Shown: positions 1 to 9,652, counted from the first letter of the stretch. The stretch is DNA of 64,000 nt from Acinetobacter brisouii (GCF_008993995.1 NZ_BKNN01000003.1:23039-87038), one strand, 5' to 3'. Numbers and translations: made by a program. Notes: a model not told the origin generated them from the sequence alone.

Positions 1-1
1 C

Positions 2-190
2 GTTGGTTGTGCTAAGAAAACTCAAGAAGCTGCTCCTGCTTCTGCTGCTGCATCTGAAGCTACTGCTGCTGCTTCTGAAGCTACTACTGCTGCATCTGAA
101 GCTACTGCTGCTGCATCTGAAGCTACTGCTGCTGCATCTGATGCTGCTCCAGTTGCATCTGAAGCTGCTGCATCTGAAGCTGCTCACTAA
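2..190 (+). CDS. Ala-rich lipoprotein, C-terminal part (5' end outside window)
   Basis: The open frame enters from the left edge and ends at TAA 188-190. The first visible residues are V-G-C-A-K-K, which fit the end of a lipobox (VGC) followed by a charged residue. The mature protein would then begin at this Cys and be lipid-anchored. The rest is almost only Ala, Ser, Glu and Thr in a seven-residue repeat (ASEATAA) that degenerates to five-residue units before the terminal His. No catalytic domain is possible in so short and simple a chain; a small surface or periplasm-facing lipoprotein is the likely identity. The signal peptide and start lie outside the window. Another frame reads as Leu-rich over the same DNA but lacks any such logic. 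Confidence 0.75.
   Translation, partial: VGCAKKTQEAAPASAAASEATAAASEATTAASEATAAASEATAAASDAAPVASEAAASEAAH
50..184 (+). repeat. In-frame 21-bp tandem repeats, then 15-bp variants
   Basis: Four 21-bp units lie at 50-70, 71-91, 92-112 and 113-133, each coding ASEATAA or a one-residue variant. Shorter 15-bp units (ASEAA or ASDAA) follow at 134-148, 155-169 and 170-184. All are multiples of three, so copy-number change would alter protein length without breaking the frame. Confidence 0.85.
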
Positions 191-207
191 TTCTTCTGAA
201 TTTAGTG

Positions 208-241
208 AAAAAAGAGAGAGTCTAACGACTCTCTTTTTTTT
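208..241. terminator. Rho-independent terminator, usable on both strands
   Basis: Stem AGAGAGTC (215-222), loop TAAC, stem GACTCTCT (227-234). It is followed by a T run on the plus strand and preceded by an A run, so it can also serve the convergent MerR gene. Confidence 0.8.
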
Positions 242-252
242 GCTCAATTTTG

Positions 253-615
253 CTAGCTGTTTAATTCAATTGGACAAAGCTGTTGACTCAAGACACCTTG
301 TAGCAATCCTTTTAAGCGCTGTAATTGCTGCAACTTATCATCAATCTCTTTTAACTTGCCTTGCAAAGATTCCTGTAACTGCTCAACCGAAAGCTGTTGT
401 TGTAGTGACAATATTCCAATCAGTTCTGCAATTTCATTGAGTTGAAATCCCAGTGATTTCGCCAACTGAATCAATTCCAAACGAAAAACCATTTGTTCAG
501 TGTAATGTCGATAGCCATTCTCGGCTCTTTGGGACTCGATTAACCCCAATTTTTCATAAAAGCGCAGTGTATCTCGACTTAGACCAACACGTTTACTTAA
601 TGCATGAATCAGCAT
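253..615 (-). CDS. MerR-family transcriptional regulator
   Basis: About 120 aa. The N-terminus is a MerR winged helix-turn-helix (L-S-K-R-V-G-L-S-R-D-T-L-R-F-Y-E-K-L-G-L-I, then NGYRHY). Residues about 75-110 form the long Gln/Leu-rich dimerisation helix. The C-terminus has a single Cys (CPIELNS), so there is no clear metal site. I take the ATG at 615 as start because it begins the HTH directly; the frame stays open to 648, but that extension adds residues outside the family pattern. The gene is divergent from the reductase at 689 and the spacer holds a MerR-type promoter, so that reductase is the probable target. The inducer is unknown. Confidence 0.85.
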   Translation of the reverse strand: MLIHALSKRVGLSRDTLRFYEKLGLIESQRAENGYRHYTEQMVFRLELIQLAKSLGFQLNEIAELIGILSLQQQLSVEQLQESLQGKLKEIDDKLQQLQRLKGLLQGVLSQQLCPIELNS

Positions 616-626
616 GATTATTCTTC

Positions 627-658
627 TTGACCTTAGAGTGTACTCCACAGTTTAGGTT
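627..658 (+). promoter_or_regulatory. MerR-type promoter of the 689-1741 reductase
   Basis: A TTGACC -35 box (627-632) is separated by 19-20 bp from a weak -10 (TTAGGT or TAGGTT, 652-658). The spacer contains an imperfect dyad centred on GAGT-GT-ACTC (636-645). An over-long spacer carrying a dyad is the hallmark of promoters activated by MerR proteins through DNA distortion. Confidence 0.6.
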
Positions 659-688
659 AAATCGCAAAACAACCCTACAGGAAAAATT

Positions 689-1741
689 ATGGCGATTTTA
701 GTTACAGGCGCAACAGGCTTTTTAGGACGATTCGTCGTTTTAAAGCTGCTACAACAAAAACAAGATATCGTTACCCTACTACGCAATCCAGAACAGCAAA
801 TGCCAGCTCTATGTGGATGGCTACAAGAGAAAGGCTGTGAAACTGCACATTTAAGCTGTATTCAGGGTGACTTATCACAAACAGATTTGGCAATATCTAG
901 CTTAGATTGGCAGCATTTAGCTCAAGTGGATACCTTAATTCATACGGGTGTTCTATTTGGATGGAATTTAACTACAACACAAGCTCAAAAGACCAATGTT
1001 GATGGCAGTTTAGCCCTTATCCAATTGCTAAAAGAACACACACAGCTACAACGCATCATTCTCATTTCTGGTTATATGCTGACATTGAAAACCCACTTAC
1101 AAAAATGTGGCGTCAACTTGATAAACCCATTACAAACCAACTGGCAACAGATATACAAAAAACGAGGAAGCTATGAAGCTTCAAAAATTGAGGCGCATTT
1201 TCGTAGCCTAGCCCTTGCTCAGCAACTTCAACTTGATTGGACAGTAATTCATCCAGCAACGCTAATTGGTGCGTTTGGCACAGGGGAAATAGCAGAGCAG
1301 CAAGTATTCACCCAGATTGTTCAACAGATTGCACAAGGCAAAATGCTTGCACTGCCTGGGTCAGCCCAACATATTTTACCGTGGGTCAGTGTAGATGATG
1401 TGGTTGCCTGTATTGCACAATGCCTAAAAGACCCATCCAGTTATCGGCAAGAGTTTTTACTTGCACATCCACAGCATTTATCATTTCACAATGCCGTTAG
1501 ATTAATTGCTCAGCAGCTTAAGATCCAACCGCCTCGCTTTTGCATACCATTGCCGATTCTCGCCACATTACTCAAATGGCAAGCTCTCGCTCAACGCTTG
1601 AATCTATCTCGGGAAATGCTCGATTTTACGTACCGAAGCACTGGATCAATCCTATCCTTGCCATACAACACAAACATCATTAGAAGAACAACTGAAACTA
1701 AGCACGACTTGGGTACAGCAGCATTATTTATAAAAAAATAA
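689..1741 (+). CDS. Extended short-chain dehydrogenase / NAD-dependent epimerase family protein
   Basis: 350 aa with a Rossmann fold that starts immediately: V-T-G-A-T-G-F-L-G-R (residues about 5-14) is the GxxGxxG dinucleotide motif of extended SDRs. An active-site-like Y-x-x-x-K is present as YEASK near residue 162, followed by HPATLIG, typical of dihydroflavonol reductase / 3-beta-HSD-like members. The substrate cannot be read from sequence. The Shine-Dalgarno AGGAAAA lies just before ATG 689. The gene is transcribed away from the MerR regulator at 253-615 and probably controlled by it. The last 30 residues look unlike the family and may reflect lineage divergence. Confidence 0.8.
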   Translation: MAILVTGATGFLGRFVVLKLLQQKQDIVTLLRNPEQQMPALCGWLQEKGCETAHLSCIQGDLSQTDLAISSLDWQHLAQVDTLIHTGVLFGWNLTTTQAQKTNVDGSLALIQLLKEHTQLQRIILISGYMLTLKTHLQKCGVNLINPLQTNWQQIYKKRGSYEASKIEAHFRSLALAQQLQLDWTVIHPATLIGAFGTGEIAEQQVFTQIVQQIAQGKMLALPGSAQHILPWVSVDDVVACIAQCLKDPSSYRQEFLLAHPQHLSFHNAVRLIAQQLKIQPPRFCIPLPILATLLKWQALAQRLNLSREMLDFTYRSTGSILSLPYNTNIIRRTTETKHDLGTAALFIKK

Positions 1742-1764
1742 AGGGATGATTAAATCATCCCTTT
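1740..1764. terminator. Bidirectional terminator hairpin between the SDR gene and ihfA
   Basis: A perfect 11-bp stem AAAGGGATGAT / ATCATCCCTTT with a TAA loop. It overlaps the SDR stop codon and lies 22 bp beyond the 3' end of ihfA, which converges on it. Confidence 0.75.
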
Positions 1765-1785
1765 ACTCATTCAAGATTAATTCAA

Positions 1786-2085
1786 TTAATCTTGATCAGA
1801 TTCATTTCCAACACGTTGACGGAACTTTTGACCCGCACGGAAAGTCACTACACGGCGTGCAGAAATCGGAATTTCTTCGCCAGTTTTCGGATTACGACCA
1901 GGGCGTTGACGCTTGTCACGTAGTTCAAAGTTTCCAAACCCCGAAAGTTTTACTTGTTCGCCTGCAATTAATGCTTGGCTAATTTCATCAAAGAATAGCT
2001 CAACCATTTGTTTTGCTTCACGACGGTTTAGATTCGTAAGCTCACTCAAATGATCTGCCATTTCTGCTTTTGTTAATGCTGTCAT
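1786..2085 (-). CDS. ihfA: Integration host factor subunit alpha
   Basis: 99 aa, full length for the IHF/HU family. IHF-alpha bends DNA as a heterodimer with IHF-beta and acts in nucleoid structure, recombination and sigma-54 promoters. Recognisable parts are T-K-A-E-M near the start, the G-F-G-N-F-E turn, and the beta-arm with G-R-N-P-K-T-G-E, whose Pro intercalates in the minor groove. Its ATG overlaps the pheT stop by four bases, so the two genes are translationally coupled. This is the last gene of pheS-pheT-ihfA, as in E. coli. Confidence 0.97.
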   Translation of the reverse strand: MTALTKAEMADHLSELTNLNRREAKQMVELFFDEISQALIAGEQVKLSGFGNFELRDKRQRPGRNPKTGEEIPISARRVVTFRAGQKFRQRVGNESDQD

Positions 2086-4463
2086 GACGCCCTCAATGTT
2101 GCTTGATAAGTGTTTTGCAACACTTCAATGATGTGATCCATACCTGACTTAATTTCAGCATCTTCTAGTGTTCTCGATGGATGTTGCCACAACAGAGCAA
2201 ATGCCAACGAACGCTTACCATCTTCAACACCTTGTCCAGTGTAGACATCGAACAACCATGTTGAATCAAGCAGCTCTCCACCAGTTTGTTGAATTAACTG
2301 CTGAATCTCTTTTACCTCAATCTTATCATCAATTAAAAGCGCAATATCACGTCTAACCGACGGAAAACGTGATAATTCTGTAAAATTAGATACATAAGAT
2401 TGCAAAATAGCCGTTTGATCGAGTTCAGCCACCCAAGTTGTGCCTAAATCCAACTCATTTTCCAATGATGGATGCAAACGACCCAAGTAACCAATTGACT
2501 GACCATCGACCACGATTTCAGCAGATTGTCCTGGGTGTAACCACTCACGAGACGAACGTTGGTATTCAACCCTAATACGTCCAGCCGCAAGAATTTGCTC
2601 AACCTCACCTTTCAGGTCGAAGAAATCCATTGGCTGAGTTTTCACATGCCACTGTTCTGGCGTACGTGAACCCACCGCAATTAACGCTAATGTTGGAATT
2701 TGTTTTAATTCATCAATATTAGATGCATTTTGATAATCAAAACGCAAGCCAAGCTCGAAGAAACGCACACGGTTTTGCTGACGGTTCAAGTTGTACTGAA
2801 CACAAGGAATCAAGCTCGACAACAATGTGCTACGCATCACAGCCAAGTCGCTTGAAATTGGGTTTGCCAATGCCAGCGGTTGAACATTTGGATTAAGCTG
2901 TTTTTCCAGTTTCAAGTCAGCAAAACTAAAACTAATCGCTTCTTGATAACCCAAAGTCGCCACAGTTTGACGCAATTGAGCCAATTCAAAACGATCTTGG
3001 TATTTCGCAAGTTGTACATCAATTTTAGGCAAGCTGATTTGAATGTTGTCATAGCCGTGAATACGTGCCACTTCTTCAATCAAATCTTGGTAAATCGCCA
3101 TGTCATAACGATGCGATGGTGGTACAACTGACCATTCACCCTGTGCTTTCACTGTAACTGCACAGCCTAGACGCGTTAAAGCATCGGTAATAAAGTCACT
3201 TGCTACAGAATAACCCAACAATTGATCAACCTGAGCTTGGTTCAATTCAATCGCTTCACGTTTTGGCAATAGTGCTACTTGCTCAGCCACAGTGACAGGG
3301 CCAAATTCACCACCTGCAAGCTGTTGAATCAATTGTGAAGCACGATTCATCGCCAAGATTGGTAATTCAAAGTCTACGCCACGTTCAAAACGCTGAGATG
3401 AATCGGTATGTAAACCAAAACGGCGCGCACGTCCTGCAATGGCAAGTGGGCTAAAGAAAGCACTTTCAAGGAAAATATCTTGAGTGTCATCGGTCACGCT
3501 TGACGCCAAACCACCCATGATGCCTGCAATTGCCAAAGTTTTTGCATCATCTGCAATGACCATGACATCTTCATTCAACTCAACTTCTTGTTCATTCAAC
3601 AATTGAAGTTTTTCTTGAGCTGTGGCTTGACGAACCTGTACCGCACCTTCAAGTTTAGCCAAGTCAAACGCATGCATTGGCTGACCCAATTCAAGCAAGA
3701 CATAATTAGTGATGTCGACCAAGATGCTATGCGTACGCACACCTGAACGTGTTAAAGCCTGTTCCATCCATTCTGGAGTTGCCGCTTTCACGTTAACATT
3801 TTTAATCACACGACCCAAATAACGTGGTGCACCCTGAGTGGTGACAACAACCGCTTTTTCATCTGCAATGGTTGCTGCAACAGGCTTGATCTCAGGTTGA
3901 GTCACTGCCAACTGGTTAATCACCGCAATTTCACGGGCAATGCCACGAATACTGAAACAGTCACCACGGTTTGGCGTGATTGAAATATCAATAACATTGT
4001 CATCAAGTTTCAAATATTCACGAATGTTGACACCAATCGGGGCATCTTCAGGAAGCTCTAGCAAACCATCAATTTTATCTTCAAGGTCAATTTCTGAAGC
4101 ACCACACAACATGCCATGTGATTCAATGCCACGAAGCTTGCCTTTTTTGATTTTAAAATCACCTGGCAAGACAGCACCTACAGTTGCAACAGGGGCTTTC
4201 ATACCTACACGCACGTTTGGCGCACCACATACGATTTGCAATGGCTCGCCCGAACCGATGTTCACAGTAGTCACACGTAAACGATCCGCATCTGGGTGTT
4301 GTTCTACAGTCAGGACTTCACCAACGACAACGCCCGTAAATGCTTTGGCTACAGGTGCAAGTTCATCGACTTCCAAACCCAGCATGGTGAGCTGATCAGA
4401 CAATGTATCGCTATCAATTGCTGGGTTGACCCACGTACGCAACCAATTTTCGCTAATTTTCAT
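2082..4463 (-). CDS. pheT: Phenylalanyl-tRNA synthetase beta subunit
   Basis: 793 aa, normal length. It forms the (alpha-beta)2 enzyme with PheS and handles tRNA binding and editing. The order is N-terminal EMAP-like tRNA-binding fold (about 40-150, with C-G-A-P-N-V and K-G-K-L-R-G), B3/B4 editing region with L-V-D-I-T-N-Y and M-H-A-F-D (about 250-270), B5 domain near 400-480, a catalytic-like core, and a C-terminal FDX-ACB fold ending in S-L-A-F-A-L. It starts at ATG 4463, separated from pheS by an unusual 140-nt spacer with hairpins. Confidence 0.97.
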   Translation of the reverse strand: MKISENWLRTWVNPAIDSDTLSDQLTMLGLEVDELAPVAKAFTGVVVGEVLTVEQHPDADRLRVTTVNIGSGEPLQIVCGAPNVRVGMKAPVATVGAVLPGDFKIKKGKLRGIESHGMLCGASEIDLEDKIDGLLELPEDAPIGVNIREYLKLDDNVIDISITPNRGDCFSIRGIAREIAVINQLAVTQPEIKPVAATIADEKAVVVTTQGAPRYLGRVIKNVNVKAATPEWMEQALTRSGVRTHSILVDITNYVLLELGQPMHAFDLAKLEGAVQVRQATAQEKLQLLNEQEVELNEDVMVIADDAKTLAIAGIMGGLASSVTDDTQDIFLESAFFSPLAIAGRARRFGLHTDSSQRFERGVDFELPILAMNRASQLIQQLAGGEFGPVTVAEQVALLPKREAIELNQAQVDQLLGYSVASDFITDALTRLGCAVTVKAQGEWSVVPPSHRYDMAIYQDLIEEVARIHGYDNIQISLPKIDVQLAKYQDRFELAQLRQTVATLGYQEAISFSFADLKLEKQLNPNVQPLALANPISSDLAVMRSTLLSSLIPCVQYNLNRQQNRVRFFELGLRFDYQNASNIDELKQIPTLALIAVGSRTPEQWHVKTQPMDFFDLKGEVEQILAAGRIRVEYQRSSREWLHPGQSAEIVVDGQSIGYLGRLHPSLENELDLGTTWVAELDQTAILQSYVSNFTELSRFPSVRRDIALLIDDKIEVKEIQQLIQQTGGELLDSTWLFDVYTGQGVEDGKRSLAFALLWQHPSRTLEDAEIKSGMDHIIEVLQNTYQATLRAS

Positions 4464-4514
4464 TTCGTAAAAAACCTATATATCTACAATCTTTCACCCT
4501 CACTAGCCCAACTT

Positions 4515-4600
4515 CCACAAGGTCAGAACATTCCATTCTTTTGTATGGAATCCCTCTCTTTTTTTAAAGGAGAGGCTAGGAGAGGATTTTAAAAAAATCT
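4515..4600. repeat. Hairpin-rich spacer between pheS and pheT, possible interspersed repeat
   Basis: Two inverted repeats lie side by side. ATTCCAT (4530-4536) pairs with ATGGAAT (4545-4551). CCTCTC (4553-4558) pairs with GAGAGG, which itself occurs twice in direct repeat before an AT-rich end. Neither stem is followed by a proper U run on the pheS-to-pheT strand, so this is not an obvious terminator. Its layout recalls REP- or MITE-like palindromes, but a second copy in this window was not found. Confidence 0.4.
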
Positions 4601-4603
4601 GTT

Positions 4604-5638
<1,035 letters not shown>

Positions 5639-5740
5639 GCTTTTGTGCGTGTTGATGAGACTTACACACGATGAAAATTCTAATACCATCCTGATTTGTA
5701 AAAAGTATAAGATATTGTGATCGCAATACTGAGAAACACT

Positions 5741-6793
5741 ATGGCACTCGACCCAATTTGGAAACAACAACTGACTTTAGTGACTTATGGCAATGAATAT
5801 TTGTCTCATGGTCTGAGTGTGCAACAGTGGCGAGAGCTTCCCATTTTTGATGAGCATGTTTTTGCGTTTCGTGATTTGATGTCACAGCATTTGCTTGCCC
5901 AGCATTTTCAAATTTGGCTAGAACATCTGAAAAAACAGGGAGCAACTCGCCTGAGCCTACATGCTTCAAGCATGCTCAACGATGAAAAAAATCCAAATCC
6001 AAACATTGAATTACTTCCCTATTCGCATTTTATTGTCAGCCATCATGACAAGAAAAAAACCGCGTGGGTCTTTGGCAATGAACTGGCTGAATGGTTGAAT
6101 ACCGAACAGGAATTTGTGATTCCAGATGCTCAGAAAAGCTCAACTCGCCAAGAAACGTTATGGAATTTTGAGCTCAATAGCAAACTCTACAAAAAAATTC
6201 AGGCTGATTTACAAGCCCCTGAATGGGAGCGCATTCAGCAATATCTGACTCAGGAATTGTTTAACACAACTTATGCGCAAAATGTACTGCAACAACGCTT
6301 CATTGAACAACATTACACAGGCTTTAACCTGACTCAACCACAAAAGATTAATCTTGATGCTGAAGCAAAATCCGCGCTCCTCCCTGCACAATATCAAGCA
6401 ACCCTAAGCAATGAATTATTACTAAAACTTGAAGCGCTTGAACTTGATTTAGCTGAACAGGCTAAAATTCAAAGTGAAGAAAATCAAGCTTTTGCATCTG
6501 TCGATGAACAACGTGCATTAAAACATTTCTCGACAAAACTGGACGATTTATTCAGCAAATTTATTGTTAAAACCGCAAATCATTATCAGACCGCACAGCG
6601 TAAAATCATCGAACCTGAAACACCATTTGAAACATCTGCAGCGATACCTCAAGCTCAAAGTTATGCCAATCTAAATTTGAATAAATCTACAGCGACAGAG
6701 CCTCACAAGCATCAGATTTCCAATAAAAATGTTGCCGCTTTAGTGATCATCACCGTCTTGATTTGCGCTTTGGCATATTATTTTGGTTTTTAA
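5741..6793 (+). CDS. Hypothetical protein with C-terminal membrane anchor
   Basis: 350 aa, family not recognised. Residues 1-330 are hydrophilic, rich in Gln, Glu and Lys, with helical stretches around 215-270 that could form coiled coil. The last about 20 residues (A-A-L-V-I-I-T-V-L-I-C-A-L-A-Y-Y-F-G-F) are one hydrophobic helix ending at the stop, so a tail-anchored inner-membrane protein with a cytoplasmic body is likely. No signal peptide. I choose ATG 5741 (MALDP), with GAGAAA upstream, over an in-frame GTG at 5717. It is divergent from pheS and followed by its own terminator. Confidence 0.75.
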   Translation: MALDPIWKQQLTLVTYGNEYLSHGLSVQQWRELPIFDEHVFAFRDLMSQHLLAQHFQIWLEHLKKQGATRLSLHASSMLNDEKNPNPNIELLPYSHFIVSHHDKKKTAWVFGNELAEWLNTEQEFVIPDAQKSSTRQETLWNFELNSKLYKKIQADLQAPEWERIQQYLTQELFNTTYAQNVLQQRFIEQHYTGFNLTQPQKINLDAEAKSALLPAQYQATLSNELLLKLEALELDLAEQAKIQSEENQAFASVDEQRALKHFSTKLDDLFSKFIVKTANHYQTAQRKIIEPETPFETSAAIPQAQSYANLNLNKSTATEPHKHQISNKNVAALVIITVLICALAYYFGF

Positions 6794-6804
6794 AATATCA
6801 ATCC

Positions 6805-6839
6805 GATGGGAATATCTACAGGATTGACCCATCTTTTTT
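6805..6839 (+). terminator. Rho-independent terminator after the 5741-6793 gene
   Basis: GATGGG (6805-6810) pairs with CCCATC (6828-6833), followed by a T run. The 17-nt loop is large, which lowers certainty. Confidence 0.55.
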
Positions 6840-6921
6840 CATGTATTAACCTCTTTTTAATTTTAAACAATTATAAATATATATTTTCAATGCTTTCTAA
6901 GTGGCGATTAAGGATAAAACC

Positions 6922-7392
6922 ATGAAGATCAATCTCCGTATTTTAAGCAGTTTGAGCTTAGTGATCGGATTAAGCTTACCCATCGTAAGTTGGGCACAAA
7001 CTGAACCTGCCAACAATACCCATGAAGTTAATCAACGACTTGATTTTCTGTATGGTGAACATGCGTCTTATCAAAAATTTCTAAAAGATTTTCAAGCCGC
7101 TACGCAAGAACGAGAAAAAACCAAAGTCGCAAGCATGATTCATTACCCGATCAAAATTAATCTAGAAGGTAAAAAGATCACTTTTAAATCTGCTCAAGAG
7201 CTGCTGAAACGTTATGATGACATTTTCGACCCAATGTTGGTCAACGTGATTCAAGCGCAAAAATATGAAAATGTGTTCGCCAATACACAGGGCATCATGA
7301 TTGGTGAAAGTGGAGAACTTTGGTTTTCAGGATTTTGCTTAGATAAAAGTTGCAAGAAAGTCAGCATTAAAATTATTGCGATTAATAAATAG
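6922..7392 (+). CDS. Hypothetical secreted (periplasmic) protein
   Basis: 156 aa, family not recognised. A Sec signal peptide is clear: charged start (MKINLRI), hydrophobic core (S-L-S-L-V-I-G-L-S-L-P-I-V) and a cleavage site near S-W-A|Q at about residue 26. The mature part has a Y-x-K-F-L-K-D-F-Q helix region, then a mixed fold with two Cys six residues apart near the C-terminus (F-C-L-D-K-S-C), which may form a disulfide. The whole is reminiscent of small SnoaL/NTF2-like or DUF4440-type proteins, but I cannot assign it. ATG 6922 was chosen since it begins the signal peptide. Confidence 0.7.
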   Translation: MKINLRILSSLSLVIGLSLPIVSWAQTEPANNTHEVNQRLDFLYGEHASYQKFLKDFQAATQEREKTKVASMIHYPIKINLEGKKITFKSAQELLKRYDDIFDPMLVNVIQAQKYENVFANTQGIMIGESGELWFSGFCLDKSCKKVSIKIIAINK

Positions 7393-7394
7393 AT

Positions 7395-7428
7395 TTGAAT
7401 GGCGCAGTTTCCAAACTGCGCCATTCAA
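7395..7428. terminator. Very strong palindrome between convergent genes
   Basis: A perfect 16-bp stem, TTGAATGGCGCAGTTT and its complement, around CC. It starts 3 bp after one stop codon and ends 5 bp before the other. Little T run follows on either strand, so it may be a weak terminator, a 3'-end stabiliser, or both. Confidence 0.6.
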
Positions 7429-7432
7429 TTGA

Positions 7433-7990
7433 TCAGATCGACTGTAAATGTGTTCTTGCCTGCATCAGTGCAAAACCAAGTAGGTTTAAACCCTGCCATT
7501 TTTCTGGATATTCAGCTTTTTCATCGTCTTGTGCCAAGCCAATCCCCCAAATCTTGTCAACGAGTGATGCTTCAACCAAAACCCGCTCACCTGTTGCCAA
7601 CAAGAAATCTTTTAGCGCAGCGTGCTGAGAGAATTTAGCAATACTTCCCTGCACGACAATCTCAAAACGATGCGCCAACCAAACAGTTTCATCGTAGTCT
7701 TTGACCAAACGACCCAGTTTTTTGGCCTGATTCGGGTGTCCCGATGCCAAAATTTTTTCAAAAACCACATCATCTGCAAATAATTTGGCTTTTTGCGCCA
7801 TCATATAATGCTCTGCGGTTGCATAATGAATACCATCAAGCTCAAATGCACTCGGATACCACTGGCTCAAACAGCTTTTATCAACAATCTTTGGATCTTT
7901 GGATGTATGTCCCCAAAAGCAGAGATATTTAAATTTTTTCCCTTGTTGTCGGGATTGTATTAATTGTTCTAAAAAACCATGATCATTCAT
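7433..7990 (-). CDS. NADAR-domain protein (YbiA-like)
   Basis: 185 aa. The body matches the NADAR family (DUF1768): the F-W-G-H start, L-S-Q-W-Y-P-S-A-F, the A-T-A-E-H-Y-M-M-A-Q-K-A block near residue 65, and W-G-I-G-L-A with a final N-L-L-G-F-A-L-M. E. coli YbiA acts on damaged riboflavin intermediates as an N-glycosidase, and other NADAR proteins remove ADP-ribose. Which applies here cannot be told. I start at ATG 7990 (MNDHG), preceded by TGAGAA. It stands alone between convergent partners, with no DarT-like gene beside it. Confidence 0.85.
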   Translation of the reverse strand: MNDHGFLEQLIQSRQQGKKFKYLCFWGHTSKDPKIVDKSCLSQWYPSAFELDGIHYATAEHYMMAQKAKLFADDVVFEKILASGHPNQAKKLGRLVKDYDETVWLAHRFEIVVQGSIAKFSQHAALKDFLLATGERVLVEASLVDKIWGIGLAQDDEKAEYPEKWQGLNLLGFALMQARTHLQSI

Positions 7991-8062
7991 TTTGTTTATT
8001 CTCATTTTAGACGAACCCAAAGAAACTCAGGTTGAACTTATATTCTGATTATTTTAACCAAT

Positions 8063-8090
8063 AAAAAAGACCGCAAATGCGGTCTTTTTT
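8063..8090. terminator. Terminator of rpmI-rplT
   Basis: AAAAAAGACCGCA and TGCGGTCTTTTTT form a 13-bp stem with an AA loop, 12 bp beyond the rplT stop. The A and T runs make it bidirectional. Confidence 0.85.
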
Positions 8091-8102
8091 GAATCTCTAA
8101 GC

Positions 8103-8462
8103 TTATGCAGCTAAAGCACCTTTAGCTTTTTCAGCTAAAGCAGCGAAAGCAACTGCATCATGCATAGCGATGTCAGCTAACACGCGACGGTCGATGATCA
8201 CTTGAGCTTTTTTCAAGCCATCGATCATGCGGCTGTAAGACAAGCCGTTTTGACGAGCACCAGCGTTGATACGCGCAATCCATAGAGCACGGAATTGACG
8301 TTTTTTCTGACGACGGTCACGGTAAGCGTATTGACCAGCTTTGATTACCGCTTGGAACGCTACGCGATAAACGCGTGAACGAGCACCATAGTAACCTTTA
8401 GCACGAGCGAGAATTTTTTTGTGACGACGATGAGCCACTACACCACGTTTTACACGAGCCAT
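8103..8462 (-). CDS. rplT: 50S ribosomal protein L20
   Basis: 119 aa, usual length. It binds 23S rRNA early in large-subunit assembly and in many bacteria represses its own operon. The basic N-terminal arm ([13 protein letters not shown]) and [13 protein letters not shown] are diagnostic. It follows rpmI by 12 nt in the usual pair, but here infC is not adjacent: about 3.4 kb of other genes lie between. Confidence 0.98.
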
Positions 8463-8474
8463 TTATAAATCTCC

Positions 8475-8669
8475 TTAGATGTATGGGCACATACGACGAA
8501 CTGAAGCAACGTCACTCACGTGAACCATTACACAGCCGCGCAACTGACGAATACGCTTAGCAGATTTTTTGGTCAAAATGTGGCGTTTGAACGCTTGTTT
8601 ACGCTTGAAACCGTTAGCAGTCGCTTTGAAACGTTTAGCTGCACCACGGCGAGTTTTTAACTTAGCCAT
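8475..8669 (-). CDS. rpmI: 50S ribosomal protein L35
   Basis: 64 aa. [15 protein letters not shown] opens it, and it ends in the usual [11 protein letters not shown] 8669 is preceded by AAGAGGTTGTT. The frame is open upstream but those residues do not belong to L35. It has its own extended -10 promoter just upstream, which makes the pair independent of thrS-infC. Confidence 0.97.
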
Positions 8670-8743
8670 AACAACCTCTTTAAGCACCTGTTCGGCACGT
8701 TTGCACCATTGCAATAACGACCTGCAGGTAAGGAAGGCGGTAT

Positions 8744-8752
8744 TTTATAGCA
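8744..8752 (-). promoter_or_regulatory. Extended -10 promoter of rpmI-rplT
   Basis: On the minus strand TGC is followed by TATAAA, an extended -10 with five of six consensus bases, about 75 nt before the rpmI ATG. The leader carries a small hairpin (TTGCA-ATGG-TGCAA), which might serve L20 autoregulation; this last point is a guess. Confidence 0.6.
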
Positions 8753-8791
8753 ACTCTGCTCAAAACAAAAGCATTTCCCTCGCTAATTTTG

Positions 8792-9652
8792 TCAATGATC
8801 TTGCAATTCTTTCAGCACAAGCGGCCATAGGTTTTGGTGGCTCCGTTTAAACCATGCCATGTGTCCAATTTCTTGATGTTGCCATTCATTTGGTGCCAAT
8901 TCGATACGCTTCTTTTGAGCATTCGGATATAACCGCAACAGGTCTTCTACATTGGTTTTCGTCGCAATTTCATCATCTATTGCATGGATTGCAGTCATCG
9001 GAATTTGAATCTTGTCATGAAAGTCATGAAAAATACTTTTCCCCAACGCATTTTCAATATATCCCGCTTGGCTACAGAACTCTCGCCACTGCCGTGCAAC
9101 CGCTTTGGGTAGATTTTCACCCATACCAATCCATCGGCTTGCGCCATAACCAAATAACTGGCTTGAAAATGGAAACAATACGTTAAACATCACAGGAGCG
9201 AACCACTTGGTTTGACCGCTTAAGCCTTTGACATAACCTGTTGAGCCTGCCACAGCCACAAGCTTTGCCACCCGATGGTAATTAGGTACAACACCGAGCA
9301 ATTGCCCACCTGCACTGTGCCCAATCATCAAAACTTGTGATTTCTGGGTTCGTTGCAGCAAGTAATCAATTGCCGCAGGAATATCCAGCATGCCCCAATC
9401 TTGAATACTGGCTTGAGAGTCTTTGAGTTTTCCATGTAAAGATTCCCCGATCCCACGAAAATCAAAACATAAAACATCATAACCCTGTTCAAATAACCAA
9501 GTTGCAAACGCTTGATAAAATCGCTGACGAATACCTGTTGCAGGACAGATCAGAATGGGTAAAGTCGGCACAGATGATTGATGTTGATAGAAAGATCCTG
9601 TCAAGCAATAACCATCTCGGCAATACAGATGAACTTTTTCAGGTTGGATCAT
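8792..9652 (-). CDS. Alpha/beta hydrolase
   Basis: 286 aa, cytoplasmic, no signal peptide. The nucleophile elbow is G-H-S-A-G-G (near residue 112). The oxyanion region is C-P-A-T-G-I-R-Q-R-F-Y, and D-F-R-G-I-G-E-S precedes the elbow. An acid is likely in A-I-D-D-E (about 223) and the catalytic His in E-I-G-H-M-A-W-F near residue 268. This pattern is that of the uncharacterised YheT/serine-aminopeptidase-like hydrolases; the substrate is unknown. It lies upstream of rpmI on the same strand with no terminator seen between, so read-through is possible. Confidence 0.85.
   Translation of the reverse strand: MIQPEKVHLYCRDGYCLTGSFYQHQSSVPTLPILICPATGIRQRFYQAFATWLFEQGYDVLCFDFRGIGESLHGKLKDSQASIQDWGMLDIPAAIDYLLQRTQKSQVLMIGHSAGGQLLGVVPNYHRVAKLVAVAGSTGYVKGLSGQTKWFAPVMFNVLFPFSSQLFGYGASRWIGMGENLPKAVARQWREFCSQAGYIENALGKSIFHDFHDKIQIPMTAIHAIDDEIATKTNVEDLLRLYPNAQKKRIELAPNEWQHQEIGHMAWFKRSHQNLWPLVLKELQDH

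Noticed and set aside
50-184. CRISPR-like array
   Set aside because: Units are 21 and 15 bp, contiguous and in frame with a lipoprotein, with no spacers.
3940-4395. Long open frame opposite to pheT
   Set aside because: It is a mirror of a conserved coding sequence and has no Shine-Dalgarno or family marks.
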